A stretch of DNA of 44,104 bases from Acetobacteraceae bacterium (GCA_024280945.1 JAMXLO010000057.1:1-44104), one strand, 5' to 3'; shown: positions 7,320-16,824, counted from the first letter of the stretch. Notes: generated by a model not told the origin, from the letters alone. A program made the numbers and translations.

Positions 7320-8162
7320 ATGAAGTTCGGCGGCGCAATGTTCTTTACAGATTACTCGATGACGGCGGCCGAGCTTGCCGCAGCGCTTGAGGAGCGCGGC
7401 TTCGAATCTGTTTGGGCTCCGGAGCACTCTCACATCCCTCTGTCGCGCAAGACACCCTATCCTGGAGGTGGCGATCTGCCCAAGGAATATTACGACGCAA
7501 TGGACCCATTTGTAGTCCTTGCAGCAGCCAGTCAGGTGACCAAAACCATTAAACTCGGCACGGGCGTGCTGCTCGTGCAGCAGCGCGACGCGATCCAGAC
7601 TGCCAAACTGGTGGCTTCAATAGACCAGGTGAGTCAGGGCCGCTTTCTGTTTGGGGTTGGAGGCGGCTGGAACCAGGATGAAATGGAGAACCACGGCACG
7701 GTCTACGCCAGCCGGTTCAAGCGCATGCGGGAATCGATTGAAGCTATGAAGGAGATCTGGACGAAAGAGCATGCCGAATACCAAGGTGAGTTCGTCAATT
7801 TTGATCCAATGATTGCAAGACCTAAGCCAGTTACGAAACCCCATCCACCGATTCATGTAGGTGGGGCATTTCCGCAGGGTGCGCGCCGCGCGATCCGCTA
7901 CGGAGATGGCTGGATCCCGGTAGCGCGTACCGATCTCAGCGAGATCGTGCCAAAGTTTCGCCAGATGGCGCTAGACGCGGGTCGAGATCCGAAGTCGATA
8001 GAGATCACCCTATTCGGCCTTGCTGCTAATGTCGACCAACTGAAGCGTTTTGCTGAACTAGGAGTCGCACGGGTCGTGCCAATGTTTCCGCCGCAGAGGG
8101 CCGAAACGGTGCTGCCTATAATTGACCGCTGGACCAAACTTATGCAGCAAGTGAACGGGTAA
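7320..8162 (+). CDS. LLM-class (luciferase-like) F420-dependent oxidoreductase
   Basis: A 280-residue TIM-barrel oxidoreductase of the bacterial-luciferase superfamily, resembling the F420-dependent subgroup. Typical segments are GFESVWAPEHSHIP, MDPFVVLAAA, LGTGVLLVQQRDAIQTAKLV, SIDQVSQGRFLFGVGGGWN and the C-terminal RRAIRYGDGWIPVA and ALDAGRDPKSIEITLFG. It should reduce or oxidise a carbonyl, imine or alkyl carbon using F420 or FMN; the cofactor is inferred from motif style. The start has a strong GGGAGG. A branched-chain-type binding protein follows 76 bases later on the same strand, suggesting uptake and breakdown of one compound. A close paralogue lies at 42132 (34 of the first 50 residues identical, counted by eye). 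Confidence 0.88.
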   Translation: MKFGGAMFFTDYSMTAAELAAALEERGFESVWAPEHSHIPLSRKTPYPGGGDLPKEYYDAMDPFVVLAAASQVTKTIKLGTGVLLVQQRDAIQTAKLVASIDQVSQGRFLFGVGGGWNQDEMENHGTVYASRFKRMRESIEAMKEIWTKEHAEYQGEFVNFDPMIARPKPVTKPHPPIHVGGAFPQGARRAIRYGDGWIPVARTDLSEIVPKFRQMALDAGRDPKSIEITLFGLAANVDQLKRFAELGVARVVPMFPPQRAETVLPIIDRWTKLMQQVNG

Positions 8163-8238
8163 TCGGCGTCCCGCCTTGCTCGGTGGGCCACGCGAACATC
8201 CTGATGCACTGATTCAAGTCTGCCAGAGGAAACACGTC

Positions 8239-9447
8239 ATGCGCCGACGCTCGCTATTGACTGGTATCGTAGCGGCTCAATTTGTGCCTGCTGCACCAAA
8301 CATCGTTCGTGCCGCCGACACGCCTGGAGTAACCTCTTCCGAAATCCGCATTGGCAGTATGGCTGCCTATAGTGGTCCCGCCTCGGCTTATAGCGCCATT
8401 GGCCGCGCTCACACCGCCACATTCAAATGGCTAAACGATCAGGGCGGCGTCGGTGGGCGCAAGGTGAATTTTATCTCCTATGATGACGCATACAGCCCGC
8501 CGAAGGCAGTAGAGCAGATTCGCCGCCTGATTGAGCAGGATGTCGTCGCCTGTTTGTCTAATACGCTCGGGACGCCATCGAACTCAGCCATCGTTAAATA
8601 TGTGAACCAGAAGAAGGTGCCCCATCTGTTCGTCGGCAGCGGCGCGGACAAGTGGGGTGATTACAAGGAACATCCCTGGACCATAGGTTGGCAGCCCAGT
8701 TACCGAACGGAGTCTCAGATTTACGCACAGTACATCCTCAAGGCCAAGCCAGAGGCGAAAATCGCAATACTTTACCAGAACGACGACTTCGGAAAGGACT
8801 ACCTTGCCGGTGTGAAGGATGTCCTCAAGGACCGCTTTGAAAAGGTTATCGTCGCATCCTATGAGGTCACGGACCCGACCATCGATAGTCAGGCCATCAC
8901 TCTCCAGAATTCTGGTGCCGACGTGCTGATCAGCGCCGCAACGCCGAAGTTCGCGGCACAAATCATCCGTAAGGTCGCGGACATGAACTGGAAGCCGCTG
9001 CATATGCTTACCAACGTTTCGACTTCGGTGGGTGCAGTAATGGAACCGGCGGGCGTCGAGCGCGGCATTGGGGTGATCAGCTCCGCTTATCTGAAGGACC
9101 CGACCGATCCGCAATGGAAGGACGATGCGGGTCTGCAGCATTGGCGTGATATTATGAAAAAGTACCTGCCAGACGCCGACATATCCGACTCGTTCTACGT
9201 GTATGGCTATGCGGCGACGATGACGACAATCGCCACCTTGCGTGCCTGCGGCACGGATTTTTCTCGTGAGAACCTTATGCGCCAGGCGACTAACATGAAG
9301 GACGTCGAGGTGGGAGCGCTGTTGCCGGGCATTCGCATTAACAGCAGTCCTACCAACTACCATCCGATCCGTCAGGTGCAGCTAATGCGTTGGACCGGCA
9401 AGACTTGGGAATTGTTCGGCGACGTCCTATCCGGCAGCACCGCCTGA
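8239..9447 (+). CDS. Branched-chain amino-acid-type ABC transporter substrate-binding protein (LivK-like)
   Basis: A 402-residue periplasmic binding protein. ATG 8239, preceded by AGAGGA, gives a short basic signal peptide (MRRRSLLTGIVAAQF...VRAAD). The mature part follows the type I periplasmic-binding fold: EIRIGSMAAYSGPASAYSAI, NDQGGVGGRKVNFISYDDAY, SNTLGTPSNSAIVKYVNQKK and AILYQNDDFGKDYLAG. LivK-like proteins bind amino acids but also urea, amides and aromatic acids, so the ligand is open. No LivHMGF permease or ATPase is present nearby. It is very similar to the protein at 24963. An in-frame ATG at 8176 would add an implausible leader. Confidence 0.88.
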   Translation: MRRRSLLTGIVAAQFVPAAPNIVRAADTPGVTSSEIRIGSMAAYSGPASAYSAIGRAHTATFKWLNDQGGVGGRKVNFISYDDAYSPPKAVEQIRRLIEQDVVACLSNTLGTPSNSAIVKYVNQKKVPHLFVGSGADKWGDYKEHPWTIGWQPSYRTESQIYAQYILKAKPEAKIAILYQNDDFGKDYLAGVKDVLKDRFEKVIVASYEVTDPTIDSQAITLQNSGADVLISAATPKFAAQIIRKVADMNWKPLHMLTNVSTSVGAVMEPAGVERGIGVISSAYLKDPTDPQWKDDAGLQHWRDIMKKYLPDADISDSFYVYGYAATMTTIATLRACGTDFSRENLMRQATNMKDVEVGALLPGIRINSSPTNYHPIRQVQLMRWTGKTWELFGDVLSGSTA

Positions 9448-9686
9448 TTTGCGCTGATTCGCTAGGTTTCGACGACCCTGGCGATCCCACGCAACGGATT
9501 GCGAACGACAGCGTTATCAAAGCCAATGGCCCGTGCACGATGTGCCGGCTGCCCGGGACGCCAGAGCACATTGCTGAAGCATGATGCACGCTGGCTAGAG
9601 GAAGCGCCGCGTCTGCTCGGCGTTCGCGTCCCGCGAGTCGAGGCGGTGCATGAGCCACGTTGAGCTGGTTGGGCAAGTACTTATGG

Positions 9687-10556
9687 TCAACCAGTGGCCA
9701 GTGCCCGCCGCATGCTGCCTTTCTGACGCGCCGGTCCACCGAACACGATTTGCACCACACCAGCGATAATCCCGATGAGCACACCGACCCTCCAGGCGAG
9801 GTCGTAGGAGCCGAAGGCATCGAAGATCACTCCGCCGCCCCATGCCCCGAGTACCGATCCCATCTGGTGGATGACGAAGGACAGTCCAAGGATCGTCGTC
9901 ATGTAACGGGTGCCAAACAACTCGGCCACGTAACCCGACACCAAAGGTATGACACCCAGCCACAGCATGCCCATCGCGGCGGCGAAGACGATGGTTGTCG
10001 CCGGCGTCGGCGGGACCATGAAGTAGACCATCAGTACCAGTGACCGTCCGAGATAGGTCAGGCCCAGCAGAACGTTCTTCTTGTATCGCCCACCAAGCCA
10101 ACCGGCGAGCCAGCAACCCGCGATATTGACGCCCCCAATGACGGCCAGTGCGGTGGCGCTTGCGCAACGCGAGGCTCACCACCTCACCCTTACTTGTGCG
10201 CCTTTCCACGGGCTGCGGCACACGGTCCGCCGCAACCGTGAGGTGTGCGGCTGGCACCATAACGAGCGCCAGAACTATGAACAGCGCCACGCCAACGCGC
10301 CAGTCCCATTGCTCCAGTAGGAACTGCAGCAAAGGCGCGATCAATAGAGTTCCCACCGAGGAAAACGCGCCGACGATGCCCAGGAGCAGGCTGCGATGCG
10401 CCGGGGAAGCGACGCGTGCGGTGGCTGTCATGGCCAAGGAGGACCCAGTGCAAGCGATCGAGACACCGATCAGAATGCCGGACAGCGTCAACGCCGGCAC
10501 GCCACTTGCCAAAGCCATGACGACCATCGCGGCGACATAGAGCACGGCGCCAAAAA
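9687..10556 (-). pseudogene. MFS transporter pseudogene, N-terminus and middle deleted
   Basis: On the minus strand, one frame (about 10556 to 10165) gives the middle helices: VLYVAAMVVMALASGV, GVSIACTGSSLAMTATARVA and LLLGIVGAFSSVGTLLIAPL. A second frame (about 10164 to 9687) gives the C-terminal helices: ALAVIGGVNIAGCWLAGWLG, GMLWLGVIPLVSGYVAELFG and MGSVLGAWGGGVIFDAFGSY. About 40 residues expected between the two parts are missing, and so are the first two helices. The gene is therefore damaged by at least two deletions, one of which changes the frame. It resembles oxalate/formate-antiporter-like or monocarboxylate MFS members. It abuts the dmsC remnant at 10557, so a deletion has joined the two genes. 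Confidence 0.8.
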
Positions 10557-11039
10557 ACGGCGCCTGAAAACAGTGACAGCAACAGGAAGTTGGGAAGCAC
10601 CATCCAGTTAGACCACTGCCGCACTGGTTTAAGCGTCGCGTAGATCATCGCCTGGCATACAACAGTGGCCATAGCACACAGGAGCGGTAATCAGTCCAAA
10701 TGCAACTGTGACACCGTGCATAGGCCCGGCAGACCACCATGCAATCGCGAAGCCCAGCGCTGGCAAATGGATGAACAGAGCAAGGACGCCCTCGCGCGAC
10801 AGCCACGAACTGCGCCATTGCGAGATGGCGCGCCAGGCACGCTCCGGATGGCCGAGATGAAACGTCGAAGCCGCCAATCCTGCCGCACTGAGTGCCAATC
10901 CCAGCAGGATGGCAACGACACCAAACCACGAGTTTTGCGGCAACAACCCAAGAGCGTCGAGGACACCGAGCCACAACAGCATCCCATAGCCCGCACCCGA
11001 TGCGGTGGTCAGAAAGACGACGGAGAAGGCAGGGTCCAC
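10557..11039 (-). pseudogene. dmsC: DMSO-reductase-type membrane anchor (DmsC) remnant
   Basis: From a GTG at 11039 the product begins DPAFSVVFLTTASGAGYGML, with the conserved STFHLGHPERAWRA and SQWRSSWLSREGV. These are hallmark segments of the NrfD/DmsC-type quinol-oxidising anchor. Near 10675 the frame shifts, and homology continues as VVCQAMIYATLKPVRQW and LPNFLLLSLFSGAVF. It then ends abruptly at the junction with the MFS remnant, so the last helices are lost. The start overlaps the end of the dmsB remnant by about 30 bases, as in intact operons. The protein would anchor a periplasmic molybdoenzyme and hand electrons to or from the quinone pool. It is not functional as read. Confidence 0.85.
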
Positions 11040-11216
11040 CGCGACAGGGCCCGATCAATCCAACGTAGCACGCCGCCCGAGTTCTCACGCCCTGGCGCAT
11101 CCGAACGGGCAGTGGCAGCACGGCGTCGTGGCGGCAGGTACTTGTTCACTGGACGGTAGCCCATCTCCGGCATCAGATCGAAGCCGCTACGCTCGGCCAC
11201 AAGCTGCGATACTGCG
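11009..11216 (-). pseudogene. dmsB: C-terminal fragment of a DmsB-like iron-sulfur subunit
   Basis: Only the tail of the four-cluster ferredoxin-like subunit survives: SQLVAERSGFDLMPEMGYRP, VNKYLPPRRR and a final LRWIDRALSR. All cysteine clusters are gone. It is joined directly to the truncated alpha subunit at about 11217, so a deletion removed the 3' part of the alpha gene and most of dmsB. Family assignment rests on the MPEMGYRPVNKYLPPR motif, typical of the end of this subunit. Confidence 0.75.
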
Positions 11217-11888
11217 CTATATCGGATTCACGGAAACGAATTTAGCGCCGCGTTCCTTCAGCTTCCCGATTCTGGTCTTGATGGGGTTAGAGTCGTGATC
11301 TTCGGCAACTCCCAAACATCAGCAGGTATCTCGTGCGCTCCCAATCCGGTTCACCGAATTCCCAAAAGCTGCCGCCGACCGAATAAAGACCACCGGCCGC
11401 CATATTCACCGAACAAAAGCCGCCATGGGCAGCAAAATTGGGGGTCCCGAACTGCTTAGCCCACCATCCTGTAAACGACTGACTCTGATCACGGCCGGTA
11501 AAGAAGGCCAGCTTGCGAGGCTCCGTGGCTCGAACATGGCCGAGCCATCCTGTGCCAGCGTCAGCGCCTCCTCCCATTCGATCTCTTTGAAATCACACCG
11601 GCCGCGGTCCCCAGTGCGCAACAAAGGCTTCGACAGCCGAGCAGGCGAATGGTGGTTCATGATCCCGGCCGACCCCTTGGCGCATACCACGCCGCGGTTC
11701 ACTGGATGATCGGGATTGCCATCGATGAAGCGAATGCGGCCGTCCCTGAGATGGACACGGATGCCGCAGCGGCAGGCGCACATATAGCAGGTGGTCGTCT
11801 TCACCGTATCGGCGATCAGCGGGGATGTGTCGATCATCTCTATCGGGCGCGCGAAACCGCTGGTCCGTGAATTCAGCTTTCTCACCAA
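11217..11888 (-). pseudogene. N-terminal remnant of a molybdopterin oxidoreductase alpha subunit (DMSO reductase family)
   Basis: The start is TTG 11888 or GTG 11885, with TGGGAGGA just upstream. The N-terminus has the Fe4S4 motif C34-x2-C-x3-C41-x27-C69 (CYMCACRCG ... VVCAKG), then HSPARLSKPLLRTGDRG and FKEIEWEEALTLA. A one-base shift near 11550 moves the reading to WLGHVRATEPRKLAFFTGRD and GGFCSVNMAAGG, ending RTRYLLMFG. A second shift near 11300 continues with DSNPIKTRIGKLKERGAKFV before it stops at 11217. An intact subunit has 700 or more residues; fewer than 220 remain. It was probably the catalytic subunit of an operon in the order alpha-dmsB-dmsC. The substrate is unknown. Confidence 0.85.
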
Positions 11889-12204
11889 GCGTAGTTCCTC
11901 CCAACGATCTTAACTGTGCGTAGACGGTCCGCTCACTGGATGACGTTGTCTCAAGACGGCTGAGCTTTCCAAGAGACCAGGATGCGCTGACAGTTAGACG
12001 GTTTTGGTTTTTTGCCAGGGTCCGGCGAGCCATCATGGCCAGGTTCGCCCACGAATGTCCACCGCCTCCTAAGCAAGCATCCCCCCATCAACCTTTCAGA
12101 CTGCAGGAGGCACGACAGGCCCACTCGTCCATCACCAAGGGTACGCGCGAGAAAAGCTGCTCGCTGCTGGACGCCACGCCGGTGAAAGAGCTTCGGTCGA
12201 ACTG
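11889..12204. other. Intergenic, no gene recognised
   Basis: About 315 bases between the MFS gene stop and the start of the decayed alpha subunit. It contains the ribosome site of the alpha relic (TGGGAGGA). No promoter or hairpin was recognised with confidence. Confidence 0.4.
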
Positions 12205-13632
12205 CTAACTGGCGGGTGCGCGACCTCCTGTGAGAGTTGCCGGCGCCAGCATGTCGTGCGTGTTGTCGATCTCTTCGAACGTCCGGCCCTTGGGTTCAAA
12301 CCCAAATGCCCAGAACCCGATCACGCCCAGGATATACCAAGCGGCGAAGTAACTCAGCGCCGGTCCCAGCATGACGAGATTGGGTGCGGCAGGCTTGATC
12401 AGATCGCCCGCACCCATGATCAACGCGAGCCCGAGCGGACCGACGAACTTGCCGCAATTGCCGACACCATAACTGAGCCCCATACCGCTTGCGCGGAGTC
12501 GGGCCGGCCAGATTTCCGCCATATAGGGCCCGACGACGGTATAGACGGCGCTACCGAAAAAGGCTTGCGCCACAAGCAGAATATAGAACAGCGACGCACC
12601 GGCGATATAAACATTGTGCAGGTACCCTGCGAGCACCATCAACAATGCTGCCATCACGCAGCAGAGCGTGCCCGAGCCGCGCCGCCCCAAGGGCTCGATC
12701 AGCGCAGTGATGCAGAACCGCCCGACGATCGCAGCCATGTTGACGAATATCATGAGGAACGCCGCATGTTCCGGGGTGATCTTCGGCACCAGAACGAGCA
12801 CCAGCAGGGTCGGTCCCCACAACCCAAGCGAAGCGCCACCGGTTTGGGTTAGGCCAGTGAGACACCCGGCGGCGACCAACCGCGGATACCTGAACAGCTC
12901 AATCCAACGAGTCTTCTCGACCACGCCTACCGTACCCGGCAGCGTGATCTCCTTGGAATCGATCATCAGCGCCCAGGCGAGCGACTGTCGCGCTTCTTCG
13001 TGGCGCCCCTTGAGCATCAGCCAGCGCGGCGACTCGGGCACCCAGTAGCGGATCATGAACACCAGAACCAACGGCACCAGGCCGACCAGAAACAGGCCGC
13101 GCCAACCGACGATCGGGAGTAGCTGCCAAGCCGCGAGACCGGCCAGCATACTGCCTCCCGGCAGGAGCGTCGTAACGAGCGCACTAACCCAGCCGCGCTT
13201 GTAGGCAGGGATGAACTCCTGTACCAGCGGCAGATCGATCGTGAAAATGCCGGCGTTGCCGATGCCGACAAAGAAGCGGAAGAACATCAGGAAGAGCCAG
13301 CCAGGAACAAAGCTATCCTGTCCCGGTGTGAAAACCATGACACCGGTCGCGAGCGCGATGGTGACCGCCGACAGAATGAACACCGTGCGGCGGCCGACCC
13401 TGTCGCCGAGCCAGCCCCAGAAGAATGCGCCGGGAACGGCGCCGAGACCGGAAGCGAGCAGGATTCCGCCGCCCTCCCAATAGGTCAGCGACCATTGCTT
13501 GGTCAGCGCGGCAGTGACGTACCCGATCAGGAAAAAGTCGAAGAAGTCCAGCAGATCTGCCAGGTTCGCCGTGCAGATCAGCTTCCACTGGTTCACAGTG
13601 AGCTTCTTCTGTCGTTCCAACAGTTCGATCAT
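12205..13632 (-). CDS. MFS transporter, sugar/aromatic-acid proton symporter type
   Basis: A full-length, 475-residue, 12-helix permease. Between helices 2 and 3 is the MFS signature GWLGDRVGRRTVF. After helix 6 comes VPESPRWLMLKGRHEEA, the PESPRWL motif of the sugar-porter and aromatic-acid branches. Later segments are AEIWPARLRASGMGLSYGVG and, at the end, EPKGRTFEEID, again typical of those branches. It probably imports an organic acid or sugar-like substrate with protons across the inner membrane. GGAGGGG lies six bases before the ATG. It is intact, unlike its decayed neighbours on both sides. Confidence 0.88.
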   Translation of the reverse strand: MIELLERQKKLTVNQWKLICTANLADLLDFFDFFLIGYVTAALTKQWSLTYWEGGGILLASGLGAVPGAFFWGWLGDRVGRRTVFILSAVTIALATGVMVFTPGQDSFVPGWLFLMFFRFFVGIGNAGIFTIDLPLVQEFIPAYKRGWVSALVTTLLPGGSMLAGLAAWQLLPIVGWRGLFLVGLVPLVLVFMIRYWVPESPRWLMLKGRHEEARQSLAWALMIDSKEITLPGTVGVVEKTRWIELFRYPRLVAAGCLTGLTQTGGASLGLWGPTLLVLVLVPKITPEHAAFLMIFVNMAAIVGRFCITALIEPLGRRGSGTLCCVMAALLMVLAGYLHNVYIAGASLFYILLVAQAFFGSAVYTVVGPYMAEIWPARLRASGMGLSYGVGNCGKFVGPLGLALIMGAGDLIKPAAPNLVMLGPALSYFAAWYILGVIGFWAFGFEPKGRTFEEIDNTHDMLAPATLTGGRAPAS

Positions 13633-14058
13633 GCCGTTCCCCTCCGCTGACCGACGGACGGCGAAATGACGAACCCCGCGCGAGGCTTTTGTCAGTATTT
13701 CGCGCGGGTGGTAACAAAGTGCAGACTGACCGTGGTGGCCGTGACGGCCGCCATTTCGAGCCTAGTCCCACGCTGAACTGCCTTCAAGGATGCTTGGCGC
13801 TGCCAGGGTGTGGCCTTTGGGGCGGAAGGGGGGTCGATTACATCCGTGGGCAGCCCGTTCTTTTGGGCGCGGGGTCGGCATGACCGAGATCAGTGTTCCT
13901 CGTCGGCGCCCTTCTGATGCTTCGCCATCATGGCGCTCCGGTTCCCGATGACTAGGAAGAGAGACGCCCGTGAGCATAAGATTTCTTACGGGCACCTTTG
14001 ACGACCCTGCTGATCGCGTCGCTCCCGTACTTGGCTGACTTCGGGGATATCCACGGGC
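13633..14058. other. Intergenic between MFS gene and Rieske relic, with one hairpin
   Basis: No gene was recognised. At 13966-13993 GCCCGTGAG pairs with CTTACGGGC (one G-T wobble, 10-base loop). It is not followed by a T run, so it is not a textbook terminator. The lost N-terminus of the Rieske gene should have lain here. Confidence 0.4.
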
Positions 14059-15519
14059 GCCCTCGATAACCGTTGCCCCCATATGGGCTTCCCGCTCGAA
14101 GAGGGGAGCGTCGAGGATGGTATCCTGACCCGTCATTGGCATCATGCGCGCTTCGATTTGGAAAGCGGATGCACATGCGACCTCTGGGCGGACGACGTAG
14201 CAACCTTTCCGGTCGAGGTACGTGACGGCGATGTCTGGGGAAAGCCGACGTTCGCGCATGCCGATCCTGCAGCACATTGGGCGCCGGCTGGCGGACGGCC
14301 TTGCCCACAACATCGGCTAGTCATCGCCAAGGCGGTACATGGTCAACTCGCGATCGATACGCCGCAGGACGATGTTGTGCGGCAGGTAGCTCTGTTCGGG
14401 GCGCGGAACCGCGACGGCTGGGATGTGGGTCTCACCATCCTCACGGCACTCGCCAGCCTCCTGCCCATGGTGGCCGAGGAGGAGGCCTACCTTGCTCTGG
14501 TCCACGGCACGCGTCGCGTTGCGAGGACTGCGACGGCGAAGCGCCGAGAGGGGACAGGGCTTCGCTCGGCAGCCGGCTGGACCCGACGGTACTCAAGCGT
14601 TGGTTACAGCGTTGGACAAGCGTGCGCCATCGTGAGGCAGCTGAGCGTACCCTACTGACCGCGATCGAGGCCGGCCTCTCACCCCCCGTACTGGCCAATA
14701 TGCTGCTCGCGGCCGTGACAGAGCGAACGTTTGCCGATACCGGCCACTCGCTTGACTTCATCAACAAGGCCTTCGAGTGCCTTGACCTAATCGGTTGGCA
14801 GCACGCGGCGTCCGTGCTGCCCACTGTCGTCGGCCAGATGGTGGCGGCACGTGGCGCCGAGGAATCGACCGCCTGGCGGCAACCGGTCGATCTTGTCGCA
14901 CTATGTGACAAAGCAGCCAGCGAATTGGCTGAACTCGTCGCTGTCGACCGTGGTGCTCGCGGCTGGTCGGACCACACCTCGCTAGCCCATCGACTGCTCG
15001 GTGACAACCCGGTCAAGATCGTCAATGCGTTCAAAGCAGGCGATCCGCGCCGGTGCTACTTCTGTCGATCTTGGTCGATCCCTTGCCTACGCGGTGGCAC
15101 TCAGAATGGCGCGCTTCGGCAAGGCCAATGAACATTCCGATTGGGAGACAGCGCACCACGTCTTCACCTACGCCAACGCGGTGCACCAGATACTTGCGCG
15201 GATCGGGACAACTGACATCGACGATCACGTCCCCGCGATTCGGTGCGTACTGCACGGCGCAATGGCTCTCTACGTTGCCCGCTATCTCAATGTACCGCCG
15301 GCCCGCATTCCGAGTGAAGAAAGCGAGCAACTGGACGACCTGCCGATTGATGGAGAGACGATCCGCACCGCTTTGCTAGACGCTTTTGACCGGCAGCGTC
15401 AGATCGATCTCGCGGCGAGGCTTGCGGCACGCCATCAGATGGTCGGCCATTCGCCTCAGGCACTGATCGCCACACTCGCCCGCGCGGTTCTGCGCAAAGA
15501 CGAGGGGGGCTGGAATTGA
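14059..15519 (+). pseudogene. Rieske [2Fe-2S] domain protein, multiply frameshifted
   Basis: Homology starts with ALDNRCPHMGFPLEEGSVED (first Rieske pair Cys-x-His). It continues LTRHWHHARFDLESG, where the second cluster motif should read Cys-x-x-His but has Arg for Cys. A long C-terminal domain follows in three pieces: VRDGDVW to LFGARNRDGWDVGLTILTAL in frame one until about 14522; DPTVLKRWLQRW, ANMLLAAVTERTFADTGHSL and LDLIGWQHAASVLPT in another frame until about 15030; then AIRAGATSVDLGRSLAYAVA and LHGAMALYVARYLNVPPARI in the first frame to 15519. The N-terminus before the first Cys is lost. The C-terminal part is the all-helical domain I associate with a family of about 550-residue Rieske proteins of unknown function. 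Two frameshifts, a missing ligand and a missing N-terminus make real decay very likely. Confidence 0.8.
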
Positions 15520-15644
15520 ATGATCCGCGTAGATGCGGCCGACTTCACAGTATGGGAGCCGGTCGGGTCTCGAACGATTGCGGAATTCCTCGACACCGAA
15601 GTGTGCCGACCGCCTGCCACCGCAGAGGTTCGTGCCGACCGATG

Positions 15645-15980
15645 CTATCGTGGATGCTGTTGAATGAGCCTGCTGGCGGCGTCCGCGATCTTCTCTGATG
15701 GATGGTTCCGGCAATAAGCATCCACCCAGTCGTAGACGAATTGGTCATCCACTCCATGCAACGGATCCAGCTCACCGAGAGCCATGAAGCCGATGCCCGA
15801 GAGGAATCCCACGACCCACTGTTCATTCAAGCTTGCATCGAGTCTGTTTGGATTGCGTCGGGCCGCCGTCCATGACTCGCACGTCAGCGCACCTCTACCG
15901 CTCAAGGAATAACCCGCACAAGGCTCCGTGACGACGGCAAAGACAGCCATCGTCGCGGCAAATAATGAAACACGCCTCAT
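15645..15980 (-). CDS. Small secreted protein with one conserved Cys pair
   Basis: A 111-residue protein with a signal peptide (MRRVSLFAATMAVFAVVTEP, cleavage near CAGYS). The mature part has LTCESW near its start and YDWVDAYCRNHPSEKI near its end, giving two Cys that may form a disulfide, and a central LNEQWVVGFLSGIGF. The Cys-x-x-W ... W-x-x-GF/YLSG ... D ... W-x-D-x-YC-x-x-NP pattern recurs in small periplasmic proteins of alphaproteobacteria, some related to HdeA or Rap1a-type immunity proteins. I cannot choose among these. It starts 50 bases after aapP ends on the same strand, so it may be the last gene of that transcript. Confidence 0.65.
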   Translation of the reverse strand: MRRVSLFAATMAVFAVVTEPCAGYSLSGRGALTCESWTAARRNPNRLDASLNEQWVVGFLSGIGFMALGELDPLHGVDDQFVYDWVDAYCRNHPSEKIADAASRLIQQHPR

Positions 15981-16029
15981 TTTGGTCCCAGGTGAAACAC
16001 GGTGCTGCCAGGATAGAGCCGAGGTTGCG

Positions 16030-16824
16030 TCAGTGGCCGCGCAGAATCTGGCTGAGGAACAGCTTCAGCCGATCGGTTCGTGGTTCTCCGAACATCTGCT
16101 CAGGTCGACCACTCTCGACGATCTCGCCGCGATCCATGAACACAACACGGTCGGCTACCTGACGCGCGAACCCCATCTCGTGTGTGACACACACCATCGT
16201 CATGCCTGAATCGGCAAGCTCGATCATGACGTCGAGCACCTCCTTAATCATCTCGGGATCCAGCGCAGAAGTCGGTTCGTCGAACAGCATGATCTTCGGA
16301 CGCATGCACAGCGCGCGCGCGATCGCGACACGCTGCTGCTGTCCGCCTGAAAGCTGGCCAGGATATTTCTTCGCCTGCTCAGGAATCTTGACCCGGGTGA
16401 GGAAGCTCATCGCCACGTCCTCAGCCGCCGCCTTGGGCATCTTGCGCACCCAGATCGGCGCCAACGTACAATTCTCAAGAATCGTCAGGTGAGGAAACAG
16501 ATTGAATGACTGGAACACCATGCCCACTTCACTACGGATCGTGTCTAGCGAGCGAAGATCGTCGGTCAGCTCGGTGCGATCAACGATGATACGCCCCTCC
16601 TGATGTGACTCGAGCCTGTTGATGCAACGGATCATAGTTGATTTGCCAGAGCCTGAAGGGCCGCACACCACGACTCGCTCCTTTTCCGCCACGGTCATTG
16701 ACACGTCGCGCAGCACGTGGAGCGGGCCAAACCACTTGTTCACCTTATCCAGTATAATGACTGGCGGTTTATTGGTGTCCACCATATGGGGAATGATGTG
16801 TTCGGTGACGGAGGTCTGGCTCAT
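16030..16824 (-). CDS. aapP: General L-amino acid ABC transporter ATPase
   Basis: A 264-residue polar-amino-acid-type ATP-binding subunit. Walker A is GPSGSGKST (55-63), the Q-loop Gln is about 105, the signature LSGGQQQR is at 158-165, Walker B IMLFDE at about 178-183 and the switch His is in VTHEMG (about 215). It powers uptake through AapQ and AapM. It is the last of four genes in the order J-Q-M-P, with 15 bases between aapM and aapP, so expression is surely polycistronic. The first 20 residues before the domain ([13 protein letters not shown]...) are an unconserved extension. Identification rests on domain type plus operon order. Confidence 0.93.
   Translation of the reverse strand: MSQTSVTEHIIPHMVDTNKPPVIILDKVNKWFGPLHVLRDVSMTVAEKERVVVCGPSGSGKSTMIRCINRLESHQEGRIIVDRTELTDDLRSLDTIRSEVGMVFQSFNLFPHLTILENCTLAPIWVRKMPKAAAEDVAMSFLTRVKIPEQAKKYPGQLSGGQQQRVAIARALCMRPKIMLFDEPTSALDPEMIKEVLDVMIELADSGMTMVCVTHEMGFARQVADRVVFMDRGEIVESGRPEQMFGEPRTDRLKLFLSQILRGH

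Noticed and set aside
9448-9686. Plus-strand peptides in the gap after the LivK-like gene (DPTQRIANDSVIKANGPCTM and nearby)
   Set aside because: Protein-like for short stretches, with a passing resemblance to CoA-transferase ends, but no frame, start or motif holds up.
12256-12852. Plus-strand frames of 198 and 144 residues opposite the MFS transporter
   Set aside because: Highly charged, Gln/Arg-rich antisense products of a clear 12-helix transporter gene.
13966-13993. Hairpin as a terminator for the MFS gene
   Set aside because: It lies upstream of that gene's start, on the wrong side, and has no T run.
15540-15600. Possible tRNA-like segment (gggtctcgaacg)
   Set aside because: No cloverleaf or acceptor stem could be drawn around it.
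15520-15663. 47-codon plus-strand frame starting MIRVDAADFTVWEPVGS, just after the Rieske relic
   Set aside because: No ribosome site or family; it may be more Rieske debris, and the evidence is too thin to list as a gene.
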